A stretch of 64,000 nt of DNA from Anastatus disparis (GCA_017163975.1 JAFFSR010000249.1:1908001-1972000), one strand, 5' to 3'; counted from the first letter of the stretch, positions 10,011 to 22,259 are shown. Notes: generated by a model from the sequence alone, not told the origin. Program-made: numbers and translations.

Positions 10011-10391
10011 GAGCAGGTCGAGTATATCTGTCCTTTTCTAATCAAAGAATTGATTTTTTTACAAAAACTAATAATTTTAGCAAAAAATGAAGAGAAAGCC
10101 CCATCTTGTATCAGAAAAAGCAAAATTTTCTTTGATAAGAAAGAATTAATTTTATTGCTTTGTTTTTAAGAAAACCTTGAAAAACTTAAAACATAGAGGT
10201 TAGGGTAAACAATTTGGTTTTTCAAGGTTTTCTTGAATACAAAGCAATAAATTTAATTCTTTCTTATCAAAGAAAATTTTGCTTTTTCTGATACGAGATG
10301 GGGCTTTCTCTTCATTTTTTGCTGAGATTATTAGTTTTTGTAAAAAAATCAATTCTTTGATTAGAAAAGGATAGATATACTAGACCTGCTC
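10011..10391. mobile_element. TTAA foldback D (381 bp)
   Basis: Bounded by TTAA at 10007-10010 and 10392-10395. The arms run GAGCAGGTCGAGTATATCTG to CAGGTC's complement CTGCTC, with a small loop near 10190-10215. Removing the element joins CTACCTCTA-TTTAA-AGGTTGAAAT, which matches the uninterrupted related unit near 16845-16865. This supports a true TTAA duplication. Terminal GTCCTTTTCTAATC is shared with the other members; the interior is unrelated. Confidence 0.85.
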
Positions 10392-10556
10392 TTAAAGGTT
10401 GAAATTAAAAAAAATTAATATCTTCCGATAAAATTTATTTACCAGAAATTTTCTTATACATATATATATGAATGATTCCATTCAGATTCATGCAGGCCAT
10501 CACTGATCGAATTTTTTTTTTCTCTTCTAAGTGATAAAAATACCTTCCAATATGTA

Positions 10557-13500
10557 CACTGAGAAAAAAATTTAGTTGAGTCAATGAAATAAATTTAGTT
10601 ATTAAATATTTCGTTGATAAAAATTAATTTTGATCGAAGTAATATGCAAAGTTATTAAATCACTGAAATATTTAGTTGGGATAAAAAAAAATGATACCTA
10701 AGTTAAAAAAAAATAAACATTTTTTTAAAATAAAGAAAAATTTATTGTTTTGGTTAAATTATTTGATTGATTTAATCAAATCAATTTCATTAAGGCAGCT
10801 GATAAAATTTTATAAAATATTTATTTGTAACAATAGAATATGTTTGTAAATTATCTATATATTTTGTTACAGTAATTAAATATTTATTTTAGTAAATCGT
10901 TTGTTAAATTTACAAAATCTTTTATAACAATAAAAAAATATTGGTCAATCATCAATATAATATTTGCTTGAATTAACGGTCATCCGATTAAGTTAAAGAA
11001 GCTTATATTGTAAATAAACGCTTCACTAAGTTAATAACATTGTCATTTAATTAATAATATATGTGATTGTATAAAAAAAATATTTTGTTGTGTATTACAC
11101 ATAAAATTTGATCAGCATTTCAATAAAAATTACAATTAATTTAAAGAAATAGGTTCTTTAAAATCAACAAATCCGATTTCAATGAATTCACAAAAAGAAA
11201 ACCAATAAATTATTTTTTTAAAGTCAAGAAAGGTGCAACGTAAAATCAGATATTAAATTTTTTTTAAAGAAATATTTATTAAATCGAATATATTTATTTT
11301 ATTATTTCTATCAAGTTGTTATTAAAACAAGAATATAATTCACTGATTTAATTAAATATTATATTAACACTTCCATTAAATTACTTTAATGTTCAATAAT
11401 GTATTAGATAATCTTAATGAAATATTTATTAAACCAAATATATTTATTCTATTATTTCTATAAAGTTGTTATTGAAACAAGAATATATTTCATTGATTCA
11501 ATTAAATATTATATTAACACTCCCATAAAATTACTTTAATGTTCAATAATATATTTGATTATCTCAATGAAATATTTATTAAACCAAATATATTTATTTT
11601 ATTAATTCTATTAAGTTTTGATTGACATAAGAATATATTTCACTAATTCAATTAGATATTATAATACTTCTACTACATTATTTTGATGTTTAATAATATA
11701 TTTAATTATCTTAATAAAATGTTTACTAATTCTAACGTATTTTTATCAAATTTTGATTAAAAGAAGAATATATTACATTGATTTAATTAATTATTATATC
11801 ACCTCTATTAAATTACTTTACTGTTCAATAATATATTTAATTATATTAATGAAATATTTAATAATGTCAAAATTATTGTTTTATTCTTTCAATAAATTTT
11901 GAATAGTAACAAAAAGATATTTCATTGTTTTAAATAAATATTGTATGACTTATATTAAATTATTTCACTGGCCAATGGAATACCTAATCATTTTAATTCA
12001 ATATTAAGTTGCTTTGATGAATGCGTTTTTCCTCTTTATGAAATATATGATTGATTCTATGAAATATCTCATTGTCTTATACTCAAATAATTTCATTGCT
12101 ATATTATAATTAATTGGATGCATTAAATTAATTAAATTTTCAATTGATTCAAATATTTGATTTATTTTGTTCTATAAAATTATTTTATTACTTTTGTTAT
12201 TTAATTATATTGCGTCTATGAAATCAGTGATTAATTGAAATAATTATTATTTTTAACAATTAAATATTTTATTATTTATGTCCCAATTAAATATTTTGTT
12301 GTATTAATTAATTTCTTCATCAGATCGATTAAATAATTATTCGATTATCTTAATGAAATATTTATTGAAACAAGCAGTTATTATTTAATAACATATTTAC
12401 TAAATCAAAAGAAATTTAATGTTAAAATTAATATTTAATATTATTGAATAATATTTTTTTGTATAAGTTATCATCCTTTATACTGAAACAAACTCATGTT
12501 TTAAATACGTGTCTTGCTAAGTGAATAACTTAGCAAAATATGTACTAAAGTTAATAAAAATTACAGAGAAATCTGATTAAATACTTATTAAAATCAAGTA
12601 AATCCATTATTTGATTCAACTACATAATTTATTTTATTCAAATAAGACATATTTGAACTAAAAGAAGCATTTATTGTTTTAACAAAATCATTTAGTTCGA
12701 TGGTTTGATGATACTACCGCTTGGTGGCGTCGTTAATTTTCGATTTCGCAAGCGGTAAGAGGGCTTCTAAGTTGATATATAAGGAAGTTAAAAATCCAAG
12801 ATATATAATACGTAAATTGTAATGCGAGCGAAATTTATGTTAGATTTACTGCGTGTGCGATCACTGTATAAAGCATACTAATGTTAGTATGTTAATAATT
12901 GTTATTATTTACCATATGAATAAATGGAATCATATTCACCTGTCCTTTAATGAGTCATCAATTCATTGATGTTAATAAATAAATATAAATCACTGAAAGC
13001 AAATACTGTTGATTAAAGACAGTATTTGTTCGATTAAAATATCTATAAATCGAATTAATTAAATATTTCTTTACTTTGAAGAAATATTTTATTTGTGAAA
13101 CCGAATAATTAATCAATTTTTTGTTAAGACAATGAATTAATTTTATTAAATCTTAAAATTTTATTAAATTTAAAATATTCAATAAATTAAACTTTCATTT
13201 GAAAATATAAAATATTGAACTAATTTAATTTCAATATAACATTAATATGATGAAATAATTAATTAGAAAAACAAATGGACATTTTAATTAATAATTTTTT
13301 TTACTAAAACAATGAATTAATTTTATTGAATCAACCTTCGCGATATTTAATAAGTCAAATATTTAATTGAAAATACAAAATATTATTTGATTTAATTCCA
13401 ATATGTATATTAATGTAATGAAATAATCAATTAGAAAAATAAATGGGCATTTTAATTGAAAAAATTCTTTATAAAAACAATGAATTAATTTTATTGCATC

Positions 13501-13844
13501 AATCTTCGCGACATTTAGTAAGTCAAATATTTATTTGAAAATACAAAATATTATTTGATTCAGTTACTACATGCATATTGATGTAATGAAATAAGCAATT
13601 AGAAAAACAAATATGCATTTGAATTAATAAAAAATTTTTTTAAAACAATAAATTAATTTTATTCAACCAATATTTGTGATTTTTAGTAGAATCAAATATT
13701 TATTTTAAAAAAATGAAATATTTATTTGACTCAATTAAAATATTTGTATTAATGTAACAAAATATTTTATGTGCCGCCCGCACCTAAGGGATTTCATTGA
13801 TTCAATTAAGCCTTACTTAATCCAACTAAATTTTTTTCTCAGTG
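10557..13844. mobile_element. 3.3-kb AT-rich TA transposon with CACTGAG termini
   Basis: Its ends are CACTGAGAAAAAAATTTAGTTG and the complement, with TA duplications at 10555-10556 and 13845-13846. The intact opposite palindrome arm near 16690 preserves the empty site, confirming the TA duplication. It has no reading frame and very low GC. The left interior (about 11290-11970) is a degenerate tandem repeat with ~135-150-bp spacing of a GTTCAATAAT motif. The right interior (about 13060-13770) has ~165-180-bp spacing around TCAAYCTTCGCG. A non-repetitive island lies at about 12705-12900. It is non-autonomous; Tc1/mariner type by its TA target. Confidence 0.8.
12705..12900. other. Non-repetitive island inside the AT-rich element
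   Basis: Higher-GC sequence (CCGCTTGGTGGCGTCG, GCAAGCGGTAAGAGG) sits between the two tandem-repeat halves. CCGCTTG and CAAGCGG form an inverted pair about 30 bases apart. No coding frame is seen. Confidence 0.3.
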
Positions 13845-14582
13845 TATATGAAGATAAAATTTACCTCGTAGAACGCTCAAAAATATGTTTTTTCCTCGCT
13901 ACAGCGTATTTAGTGTTGGGTGTATAAATGAAAATTAAAAAATAGAAAATGAACCTCAATTTTCAAGTTGCCGTAGCTACGTCAATTTTTTACTTTTTGG
14001 ACGTTCTTTTAATGTAAATGTGCGAAATTCAGTCTAGTTTTAAATGCCGTTTTGATTTTTGCGATACGAGTTGATTTCTCTGAGTTAATCATGAAAAACC
14101 GAAAAAAGCGATTTTTTCCAAACGCAATTTCCTCAAAAACCAAATTTTTTTTTTTAATTTTTATATGTTTTTATACGTGAAAAATACTAACTCTTAGGAT
14201 AGATGAGAATATTGCCATTTTGCCTTATTTTTTTTAAACAGATTTTTAAACATTTTTTTTATATTTTCCATTTTAAAGCATTGATGCCATGGCGCATCAT
14301 GCCATTTTTCCAACTATTACGCCCTTTTACAATTCGTTTATGCTTTATTTATTAATTTATCAAGAATATTAACAAAAATCTTTAAAATAAACCCTCTATC
14401 AAATTTTTTTATCAATTAGAACCGAAGTTATGATGATTTTAAGTTTATAAAAATAGATTTTTTTTTGTTTATGATTAGAATTTCTTATTCAGTTTGAATT
14501 TTGCACCTACGATTTAAATTTACTTTTTAGGGAGTGACATATGCCACCTCTAGATGGTGACGATTCGCTTTTTGCATTTTCA

Positions 14583-15720
14583 TTAACGACTTGACGCATT
14601 TAAGCATATAAGACAAATAAGATCAAAAATAAAATTGTCTAATAAAGTTATTTCTTCATATAAATCTTCTTTTGTCAAAGAAATCCCTTTTGAATTAATA
14701 TTATCTCTAATTGGGCATTTTTTACATTCTCTTAGTAAACATTTCATATCATTTTTTGAACAAAAAATTGAAGAATATATTCTCAATTCCAAATCCGCAA
14801 TGTCATGTTTATTTTCTTTTAGAGCTTTATTTAAAGCATCCAACGTAAGTTTCAGGTTGTCGCAATAAACGCAAAGACACGAATCGTTTGGTGGATGGGG
14901 TATAACCCACTTTGGTCTTAAGGCATAGAATATTGATTTACCGATTTTTGTTTTAATTTCAGAATTTTCTTCTATGAATAATTGATATATTTCTGTTATG
15001 CTTCGCGTAAGAAAGCGTTTAACTTTTTTAGTTTTTATACCATTTTCTTTAACAGATCTTATGTCACTTTTATTTGCACTTTGACAAGAACAATTGAAAT
15101 TATCGTTCAAATAATAATTTTTAGTCTCGTTATAATTTCACTATTCAAAGAATGTCCACAATAGTTCTCAGGCATTTTGTAAATATCTTTATTATTGTCC
15201 AATGATCTTGCTTGATCAATCATATAAACAGTTACATTTGATAAAAATTATTATAACTAATTTTTGGAAATATTGCTTGGTATAAGACTTAATAACTGCA
15301 CTTTCTCAAGAAAATTTGAACAAGTATCTAAAGCAATTTTAATATTTTCGAGCCATTTATCACACGTTTCACATTCGTTATTTTCATCTAATGTGGGCAA
15401 ATCCGTTATATCGTAGATTTTTATAATTTTACTTGCTATTTATGAATCAAATGCATCGTTTATTTGTTTTCTTTTTCGAAGAGCATAGGATTTTCGCATT
15501 TTTATATTGATACTCCGAAGCATTTTGATTGGTGAAATTTTTAATTCCAAATTACTTGAAGTCTGATTGAACTGCTCTACCACAGCCTTACTATAAAAAA
15601 CTTCTTCCGAAGATTGTTGACTGTTTGAGGTAGATAAAATAGGTGTATTTTCACTTCATCTAAAAATATTCTGTAACATGAAGGACATACTTTATCCTCT
15701 CTAGAAAAAGAAGTATTCGA
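14583..15720 (-). pseudogene. Decayed transposase-like gene, same family as 59982-62274
   Basis: The open frame 15110-14583 (175 codons) has EIYQLFIEEN, LRPKWVIPHPPNDSCLCVYC and a later CKKCP. This parallels ELYRLF...LKPKCCVLAG...VCVCSIHQNVKL in the gene at 61.1 kb. Upstream, 15700-15250 on the same strand reads in pieces (RKSYALRKRKQINDAF, then a stop, then ECETCDKWLENI and EKVQLLSLIP), parallel to EKVQILTLLP at 61.7 kb. Order and spacing match, so this is one gene with stops and frameshifts. The last ~20 codons run into the left TIR arm and the downstream catalytic-like part is absent, so the copy is truncated by an internal deletion. Cys-rich motifs could bind zinc. The family's function is not named here. 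Confidence 0.65.
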
Positions 15721-16784
15721 ATACAAGCGTTTCAAAGACTCCGTTAGATCACCTTATTCTCTAAACAAATTTTTGGAGCAATCATAAATAACTTTTTTAT
15801 GCCTTTCCTTCAATCCTTGCACTTAATCTTAACAACCAGTGATATCATTATTATTAATAAGTTCTTCGACAGAGCAAAAAAAAAATTTTTGTTAGACAAT
15901 TTTATTTTTGATCTTACTTGTCTTATACGTTTGAATGCGTAAAGTCGTTAATGAGAATGCAGAAAGCGAATCGTCACTATCTAGGGGTGGCATATGTCAC
16001 TCCCTAAAAAGTAAATTTAAATCGTAGGTGCAAAATTCAAACTGAATAAGAAATTCTAATCATAAACAAAAAAAAATCTATTTTTATAAACTTAAAATCA
16101 TCATAACTTCGGTTCTAATTGATAAAAAAATTTGATCGAGGGTTTATTTTAAAGATTTTTGTTAATATTCTTGATAAATTAATAAATAAAGCATAAACGA
16201 ATTGTAAAAGGGCGTAATAGTTGGAAAAATGGCATGATGCGCCATGGCATCAATGCTTTAAAATGGAAAATATAAAAAAAATGTTTAAAAATCTGTTTAA
16301 AAAAAATAAGGCAAAATGGCAATATTCTCATCTATCCTAAAAGTTAGTATTTTTCACGTAAAAAAACATATAAAAATTAAAAAAAAAAATTTGGTTTTTG
16401 AGGAAATTGCGTTTGAAAAAAATCGCTTTTTTCGGTTTTTCATGATTAACTCAGAGAAATCAACTCGTATCGCAAAAATCAAAACGGCATTTAAAACTAG
16501 ACTGAATTTCGCACATTTACATTAAAAGAACGTCCAAAAAGTAAAAAATTGACGTAGCTACGGTAACTTGAAAATTGAGGTTCATTTTCTATTTTTTAAT
16601 TTTCATTTTTACACCCAACACTAAATACGCTGTAGCGAGGAAAAAACATATTTTTGAGCGTTCTATGAGGTAAATTTTATCTTCATATACATATTGGAAG
16701 GTAGTTTTACCACTTAAAAGAGAAAAAAAAAATTCCATCAGTGACGGCCTGCATGAATCTGAATGGAATCAGTCATATATGTAT

Positions 16785-17245
16785 GTTTTATGAAATTCAA
16801 TTTAACGATTGTTCATGTTTCAGTTTTTTTAAACAGCAGGAACTACCCCGTATAAAGGTTGAAATGAAAAAAAATTATATTTTGCGATTATATGAATTCA
16901 CCAGAAATTTTCTTTTTGATATATGTTCTATGCACTAAAAAAGATGACTCTCCGGGTTTCAGTCCATCAAACATATATAAGAAATAAAATTTTTGGTAAA
17001 TTAATATTATTAGGAGATATAAGTTTTTTTATAAATTTTAACCCTTAAATAGGGGTAGTTTCTGTTGTTTAAATAGACTGAAACTCGCATAGTCATTTTA
17101 TTTTAGTCCATAAAACATGCATCAAAAAGAAAAATTTCCAGTAAATTCATATAATTGCTAGATAAGATTTTGTTTTCATTTTAATCCTTATGTAGGAGTA
17201 CTTTATGTTGTTTAAATGAACTAAAACTCGGATAGTAAAATAGGT
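16785..17245. repeat. Diverged ~140-bp repeat, right block, with an orientation switch
   Basis: 16785-16975 repeats the left block in direct orientation (CAGGAACTACCCCG, AGGTTGAAATGA, CCAGAAATTTTCTT). From about 17035 the same unit appears inverted twice (GGGGTAGTTTCTGTTG at ~17045, TAGGAGTACTTTATG at ~17190), about 144 bp apart. No gene is seen. Confidence 0.45.
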
Positions 17246-17860
17246 GGTGCTATGAATTATTTATATTTTGCATTCAGCTTACATATTTTAGAACCAAAAT
17301 ATCTTTCAGTGAACTATTAGTAATTTATATTTAGATCTTTTTATAAAAATATCAATATATTAATTTATTATTATTTTTGTATAAATTAATCATTTATGAC
17401 TTTCTTTTTGTATAGCGTCAAGAAGTGAAATAAAAAAAATGTTAGATACAAAAAGGATTAAAATTCTGAAAAAAGTTTTTTCTCCTAGCGATACTCCAAA
17501 TTTTTTTCAAAATTTAGCAACTTTATCTCAATTTGAGGTTTTTACTCAAAATGATGAAGACAATGTTAAATTAAATACTGTGGTAATTAAAAATAAAACA
17601 AAATATTTTTCATTAATTTAATTTACAAAATAATTAAAAAAATTTTTGAATATAATATAAACATTACACGGTTAACATCTTTTTCTTCAACAAAACATGA
17701 ATAATAGATAAACGGATACATAAAAATATTTTATGTATCTGTTATTTTTATTTTTTTTAAATTGTTTTTAACACCGAATCTTTCATTGCCTAATAGATCA
17801 TTCTTTTTCATAAAAATCTCGGGACACGTGATTTTTCAAATGTAAATTAAAAAATATTGT
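17246..17860. other. AT-rich spacer with one possible small exon
   Basis: Mostly featureless AT-rich DNA. The plus-strand frame from ATG 17439 runs 60 codons (starting MLDTKRIKILKKVF) and contains a GTAATT donor-like site after ACTGTG (about 17584). It could be an exon of the gene to its right, but nothing else supports it. Confidence 0.2.
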
Positions 17861-17864
17861 TATA

Positions 17865-18337
17865 CCCTGGTAGAAAATGAAACGCTTTTTTCACCATTTT
17901 ATGGCCATGGCTTTGAAATGAAGAGCTGAAAATGGGCAATGTTTATGGCCATTATTTTAACCAATATGAACCGTTGTTTTGTACTTGTATACCACTAACA
18001 AGTTACACGCATTTTCGAAGATAAATCTTAGAAACAGAAAATATTCATAATTAATTCTTTATAATTATTTGTGTTTAAGACGATTTATTTTATGATTTTT
18101 TTTTATTCATTCAACATACTTATAATTCAAACGAGAATGAAAAGATGTATTGGATTTATTGGTTAAAATATTTCTAGGTGCTTAAATTGCCTACCTTATC
18201 GACCACATATTTCTATTAGCATTTTCTGGCAAAAATTGACTATTTATTAGCCAATATTGGTATGACAAAATATTACTATTAATAATGCCCATAAATTATA
18301 TAATACGCCATTTTTTATGTTCTTATTTCTGCCAGGG
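17865..18337. mobile_element. MITE with CCCTGG termini and TA duplication
   Basis: The ends are CCCTGGTAGAAA and TTTCTGCCAGGG, flanked by TA at 17863-17864 and 18338-18339; 473 bp. The interior is AT-rich without a gene. The minus-strand frame at 18247-18438 crosses its boundary and is not credible. Confidence 0.55.
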
Positions 18338-18540
18338 TAGTTACAAAAAAAATATATTTGATCGGTAACACCTTGTATGAATTTTGTTTTTAATCTAAAC
18401 CACACATTCGAAAAATATAGGAATAATAAAAATGACAAAATTCAATTCGTGAATATAAATATTATTTAATGAAATAAATTTTTAAAAAATGAGTCAACTA
18501 ATTTATATATTTTACAAGCTTCGAGTAAAAGATATTAAAA

Positions 18541-18709
18541 ATGCAAAAAAAAATTAAAAATGAGGATATACTAAGAAAATATGCAGAAAAAAATTATATA
18601 AAATCAAGAGTTACTCTTGAATATTCCGACGATAAAATACAAAGCGAAAACGAAAAACAAGGAACCGAAGGCGAAGAAGAAAATACTGGGGAAAATGCAT
18701 TGGATTGTG
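18541..18709 (+). CDS. Possible first coding exon of the split host gene
   Basis: An ATG at 18541 is preceded by an in-frame stop at 18526. The frame runs 56 codons plus one base to a donor-like G|GTAATG at 18709-18710. It encodes an acidic, lysine-rich segment (KYAEKNYIKSRVTLEYSDD, then EGEEENTGENALDC). Ending in phase 1, it would join the phase-1 exon at 21377 in frame. The frame itself stays open to a TAG at 18763, so it could also be a short unspliced remnant. A neighbouring frame (about 18755-18830) also looks coding-like. No function is recognised. Confidence 0.3.
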
Positions 18710-18769
18710 GTAATGAACAAAGTAGCGCATACACTGAAAAAACACTGACACATAAGATGTCTTAGTAGG

Positions 18770-20280
18770 TCCATCAGATGCGCAAAACCAAGGACAAATA
18801 TCGTGCGGCTATTCGACATGATTGTCCTCCCGAACCAGCGCCGCTGATAACCCTTCGCAGTACATGTGCCATACTTTCTATTTGTGTAAATGCTATCCCT
18901 TTTCTAACATTTCTTCTGTTATTTTGATAAAAGAATTGATACTTTTATCTAATTTTTCATTTAGAGATTCGTTTTATTTTTACAAATAATTATATTTTGA
19001 TTGTATTTGAATAAATAAATAGTTGTAAAATTGAAGCAGCACGCAATTACACAAGTGTTTGTAATGTTAACCTAAATCATTTTATTTAAATTTGTGATAG
19101 CGTTATTAGCGTAGCAGAACCAATTTTCGGCACGTATATCGTACTAAAAGTAGGATGTCTGCTCTACACCTTACAGGTAGCACATTACTACTATGGTACA
19201 AACATCGAATATGCCAGCGTTTTTGCAGTGTATCCATTAATATGATTTTTATATAAGATTGCTTTAAGTGTAATTAGCTAAAACTGCAAAAAATTAACGC
19301 GTGTGTAAATCTAGTATTACATGCAGATACTTCTACGTGTTTAGATGCGTACGATGGCTAGAATTACATCGTTTCAAACTCACACGTTACAGTGTGCACA
19401 TACACGTACTGAAATACATAAATATTGATAAATATACGTGTGCACATTTATGATACAATATACTTAGTTATAAAATATATGCATCTACAAGTACGTTTTC
19501 ACTTACAAACACACAAATGTGTGTAAAAACAATTGGGCCCATTAATATTATTTTTATTTAAAAATAAATATTCAAACATGGTTTAAGACAAAATTTATAA
19601 TTTCCGTAATATTTTTATGATACTTATATTCTATATTTATCGTAATATTTAGAAAAATAGGCAAAATTTAACTAACTTTTCTAACACTGTCTCAAATAAT
19701 GTTCAGAAATAATGTTGGATTAACACAGAATTTTCAATTGATTTGAACCCTGTTAAAGAGGAAAAAAGGGTATCACAAGTATGAACGATAAAGGGCCTAA
19801 TTATTTTTATTTTTCAAATACACCAGAAAATGATGAAATCTTTAAATTAAGAGCGTGCACCTTATATTAAAATTTAATGAATTTGTCTCGAATTAAGGTA
19901 TATTTTCATAGAATTCGACATATACGTGTGCATTAGTTATTTACGTAACTTCAGGGGAGACTAATATTTTTCACTTCAGCAGCAGTCGATATCGGGCAAG
20001 TGATTAACAATTAGTCGAGTCTAGATACATCCTTCGTACCCCGAAGTTACGTAGATAGTTTTATGTCGCCGTAGGCCGTATGAGAAACTGCACAATTATT
20101 ATGTGATGATTACTAATATTTATTTTATTAAAAATAAATCAATAATATCTTTCTTTAAATTGAAAAAAAAAACAATTGAATTAATGATTCAGACATTTTA
20201 TAAACATGAATTTGTATAAGTATTGACATATCTAGTCACATTCTTCTGTTTTTAATAACTAGAGAATCGATGTTTAACAT
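18770..20280. other. Intergenic or intronic AT-rich DNA
   Basis: No convincing gene or repeat. TACGT-containing motifs (about 19300-19520 and 19905-20060) and a pair of ACTTACGTAG/GTAACTTC-like words are present but form no clear element. Confidence 0.3.
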
Positions 20281-20806
20281 GTAGGGAAAACTAGGGCAAA
20301 ATGGGATGGTCGTAAATAAAATTCTTTGTAAATGTTTTTTTACTTACTTGTTTAATTATTAGTAATCTAGAAGCAAATGAAAAACAAATCTTGAATTGAA
20401 CGTCATGGCTCCCCTCATCCTGATTATATTTTCATCCAAAGTTCATGAATAAACGATGCGTCAAATAAAGTTGTTTTAATACAGTAAGAAAATCCTGTAA
20501 GATTAATCCTGAGTGTGTACAACTCAAGTTTTTTCACTAAAACAATATGCATAAAAAGTTGTAAAAAAACTTTCGATGTATAATATTTTGAGATTGGGTT
20601 TACTGAACGGGCTTTTTAAAATTTATTAAAAGTTTACAAAAAAATAACTAGTTTAACAGATGTAATATCTTAACATTAATTGTCAAAGCAGCAAAAATCA
20701 ATACCAACAGCTCCAACATCCTATTAATGGTATGAATATTGATTTATCTATTTTTTACTAAACAATTTCCAAAATATGCCGTTTAGCTTCAGTTTCCCCT
20801 ATATAC
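20281..20806. mobile_element. Possible MITE with GGGGAAACT-like ends
   Basis: The left end reads TAGGGAAAACTAGGGCAAAA. The right end, on the minus strand, reads TATAGGGGAAACTGAAGC. Similar GGGGAAACT...GGGCAAAATGGG termini are common in insect TA elements. The inverted match is short and imperfect, so the call is tentative. Confidence 0.35.
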
Positions 20807-21071
20807 CTAATTCAATACTCTCTTAGGAAGTATATAGCTGGTAATATTCTGCACGGAAGTAAAAACATGAAATGTGATGTTTAAAAGTTTCCATATCGTA
20901 TAGAATGGTTATAAAGATTCATCATGCTGTTAAGATATCCTACGGAATAAGACTTACTTTGACATAAATATACACTACAGATAACTCCGACCAAACAAAA
21001 AAGCCTGGTAGCGTGTAATAAATGTAATTAAAATAATTTTATGCAGTTTTAGTTAACGTGACTTAATCAAA

Positions 21072-21298
21072 TATAAATCTAAAGTTTAGAACGTTCGTTA
21101 GTAACACTCCTATATTTTTTTATACGTTTTTATACATATTAAGTTTCTCGCTATTTTCTAAATTTTTCGGCCATATGATTTAACTGAAAATAGTTTTTTT
21201 ATATAATTTACCGATGCCGATGCTTCTGGTGTTCCTAAAATTTTGGGATTAACCTTAGGAGTGTTGCTTACGAACGTTCTAAACTTCAGATTCATGAT
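21072..21298. mobile_element. Small foldback MITE, ~40-bp inverted repeats
   Basis: Left arm 21072-21113 (AAGTTTAGAACGTTCGTTAG, then AACACTCCTA) pairs with right arm 21256-21298 (TAGGAGTGTT, ACGAACGTTCTAAACTT). The interior of ~140 bp has no frame. Confidence 0.65.
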
Positions 21299-21376
21299 AA
21301 AATACCATTTTTTGTAAATATGTATAAAGATTATTTTTACTTTAAATTATATATTTTTAATATTTAATAAATTTAG

Positions 21377-21412
21377 ATGCAGCATCCAGTGATCTTCAGT
21401 CTAAGAAGAAAG
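21377..21412 (+). CDS. Host gene exon (36 nt)
   Basis: Acceptor TTTAG at 21372-21376 and donor AAG|GTAAAA at 21412-21413. It enters with two bases completing a codon and leaves in phase 1; the residues are (D)AASSDLQSKKK. The frame joins exactly to the next exon at 21496. The product is unknown. Confidence 0.5.
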
Positions 21413-21495
21413 GTAAAATACTAAATGATTGTATTAAGTACTATTTATATAAATAATTGATTTATTAAAATATTTCAAATATTCAATGATTTTAG

Positions 21496-21546
21496 AAAAA
21501 TCAAAATGTGTTCGTCATCTCAAGAACATGCAGGAACGAATACGAG
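21496..21546 (+). CDS. Host gene exon (51 nt)
   Basis: Acceptor TTTTAG at 21490-21495 and donor GAG|GTTAAT at 21546-21547. Phase 1 at both ends; residues (E)KSKCVRHLKNMQERIR, a basic segment. It is in frame with exons at 21377 and 21622. Confidence 0.55.
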
Positions 21547-21621
21547 GTTAATTGAAAATAGTTTTTATTAAAAATTTTTCTATATTTAATTTAATTTACA
21601 TATTTCAATGCAACTTTGTAG

Positions 21622-21734
21622 ATACTAATGATGTTATTTCTGATGAAGAGGGCAGAAATGACGTCCATGTGATCCCTAATGCTCACATTATTAATCCAGA
21701 AGGGAAGCAAAAATATGATATAGAAGACGACAAA
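21622..21734 (+). CDS. Host gene exon (113 nt) just before the giant insertion
   Basis: Acceptor TTTGTAG at 21615-21621; donor AAA|GTAACT at 21734-21735. It encodes about 38 residues, acidic at both ends (DTNDVISDEEGRNDVH; YDIEDDK), and leaves in phase 0. Three consecutive short exons with compatible phases make a real gene likely. The following intron contains the 33-kb element beginning 50 bases downstream. The next in-frame exon is at 54823. Confidence 0.55.
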
Positions 21735-21784
21735 GTAACTTTCATCATTGTAAATATAAATATTTATTTCAAAACAATGATATA

Positions 21785-22259
21785 CACTGCCGTCCAGGTA
21801 CTTTTGCCCACCCTAGACTAAAATTATTAAGAATTTAAAGTTTTGTATCTTGATAAAAAATTATCGTACAAAGCTCTACAAGGTCTCATTTTGAACGCTT
21901 TTTAGAAACCTTTAAAATAGAAGAGGTGACATTAACATTTTTTCATTTTTCATGGGTTTTATGACGTCATAATAAAAAAAAAAATTTTCAATTTTCCTTC
22001 CCGAACTTTGATACGATTTCTTTTTATGGTAGATTGTTGCATTGAAAAACTACAACCACTATTTAAAAGCTCTTTCAAAAAACTACAAAATGCATGGTCG
22101 ATAAATTTTTTCAAACATTTATTTTAAGAGCTATATGGGGTTTTATACAAAAATAATGGTTTTTGTGAAAGTAGTTGCAGTTCTGTAGGTTTTGAGTCTA
22201 TAGAAAAATTGTAAAAAGAAAAAATGTTGCATTTTGTGAAAACTATCAATGTATTAAGG
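21785..22259. repeat. Left TIR of the giant Tc1-like element
   Basis: The complement occurs at 54795-54452 and 51729-51598. Shared words include ACGTCATAA, GAAGAGGTGACATTAA and GTTTTGAGTCTATAGAAAAA. Substitutions are scattered and the arms look several percent diverged, so the insertion is not brand new. Confidence 0.85.

Larger units (their letters stand above)
10462..16780. mobile_element. Long-TIR element with decayed transposase-like gene (interrupted)
   Basis: The arms are reverse complements: left 10462-10556 plus 13847-14643, right about 15890-16780, or roughly 0.89 kb each. Outer ends read TGATTCCATTCAGATTCATG and its complement. The left arm is split by a 3,288-bp TA element, the right arm is intact. 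The unique interior holds a broken coding region on the minus strand. The flanks belong to the ~140-bp repeat. The target duplication is not clear (CATATAT-like on both sides). It looks like a non-autonomous relative of the element at 58.4 kb and beyond. Confidence 0.7.

Noticed and set aside
10557..13844. Possible origin or scaffold attachment region
   Set aside because: Extreme AT content alone is not evidence; clear TIRs and TA duplications explain it as a transposon.
17439..17621. Independent small gene
   Set aside because: No domain, no clear promoter; kept only as a possible exon in the spacer entry.
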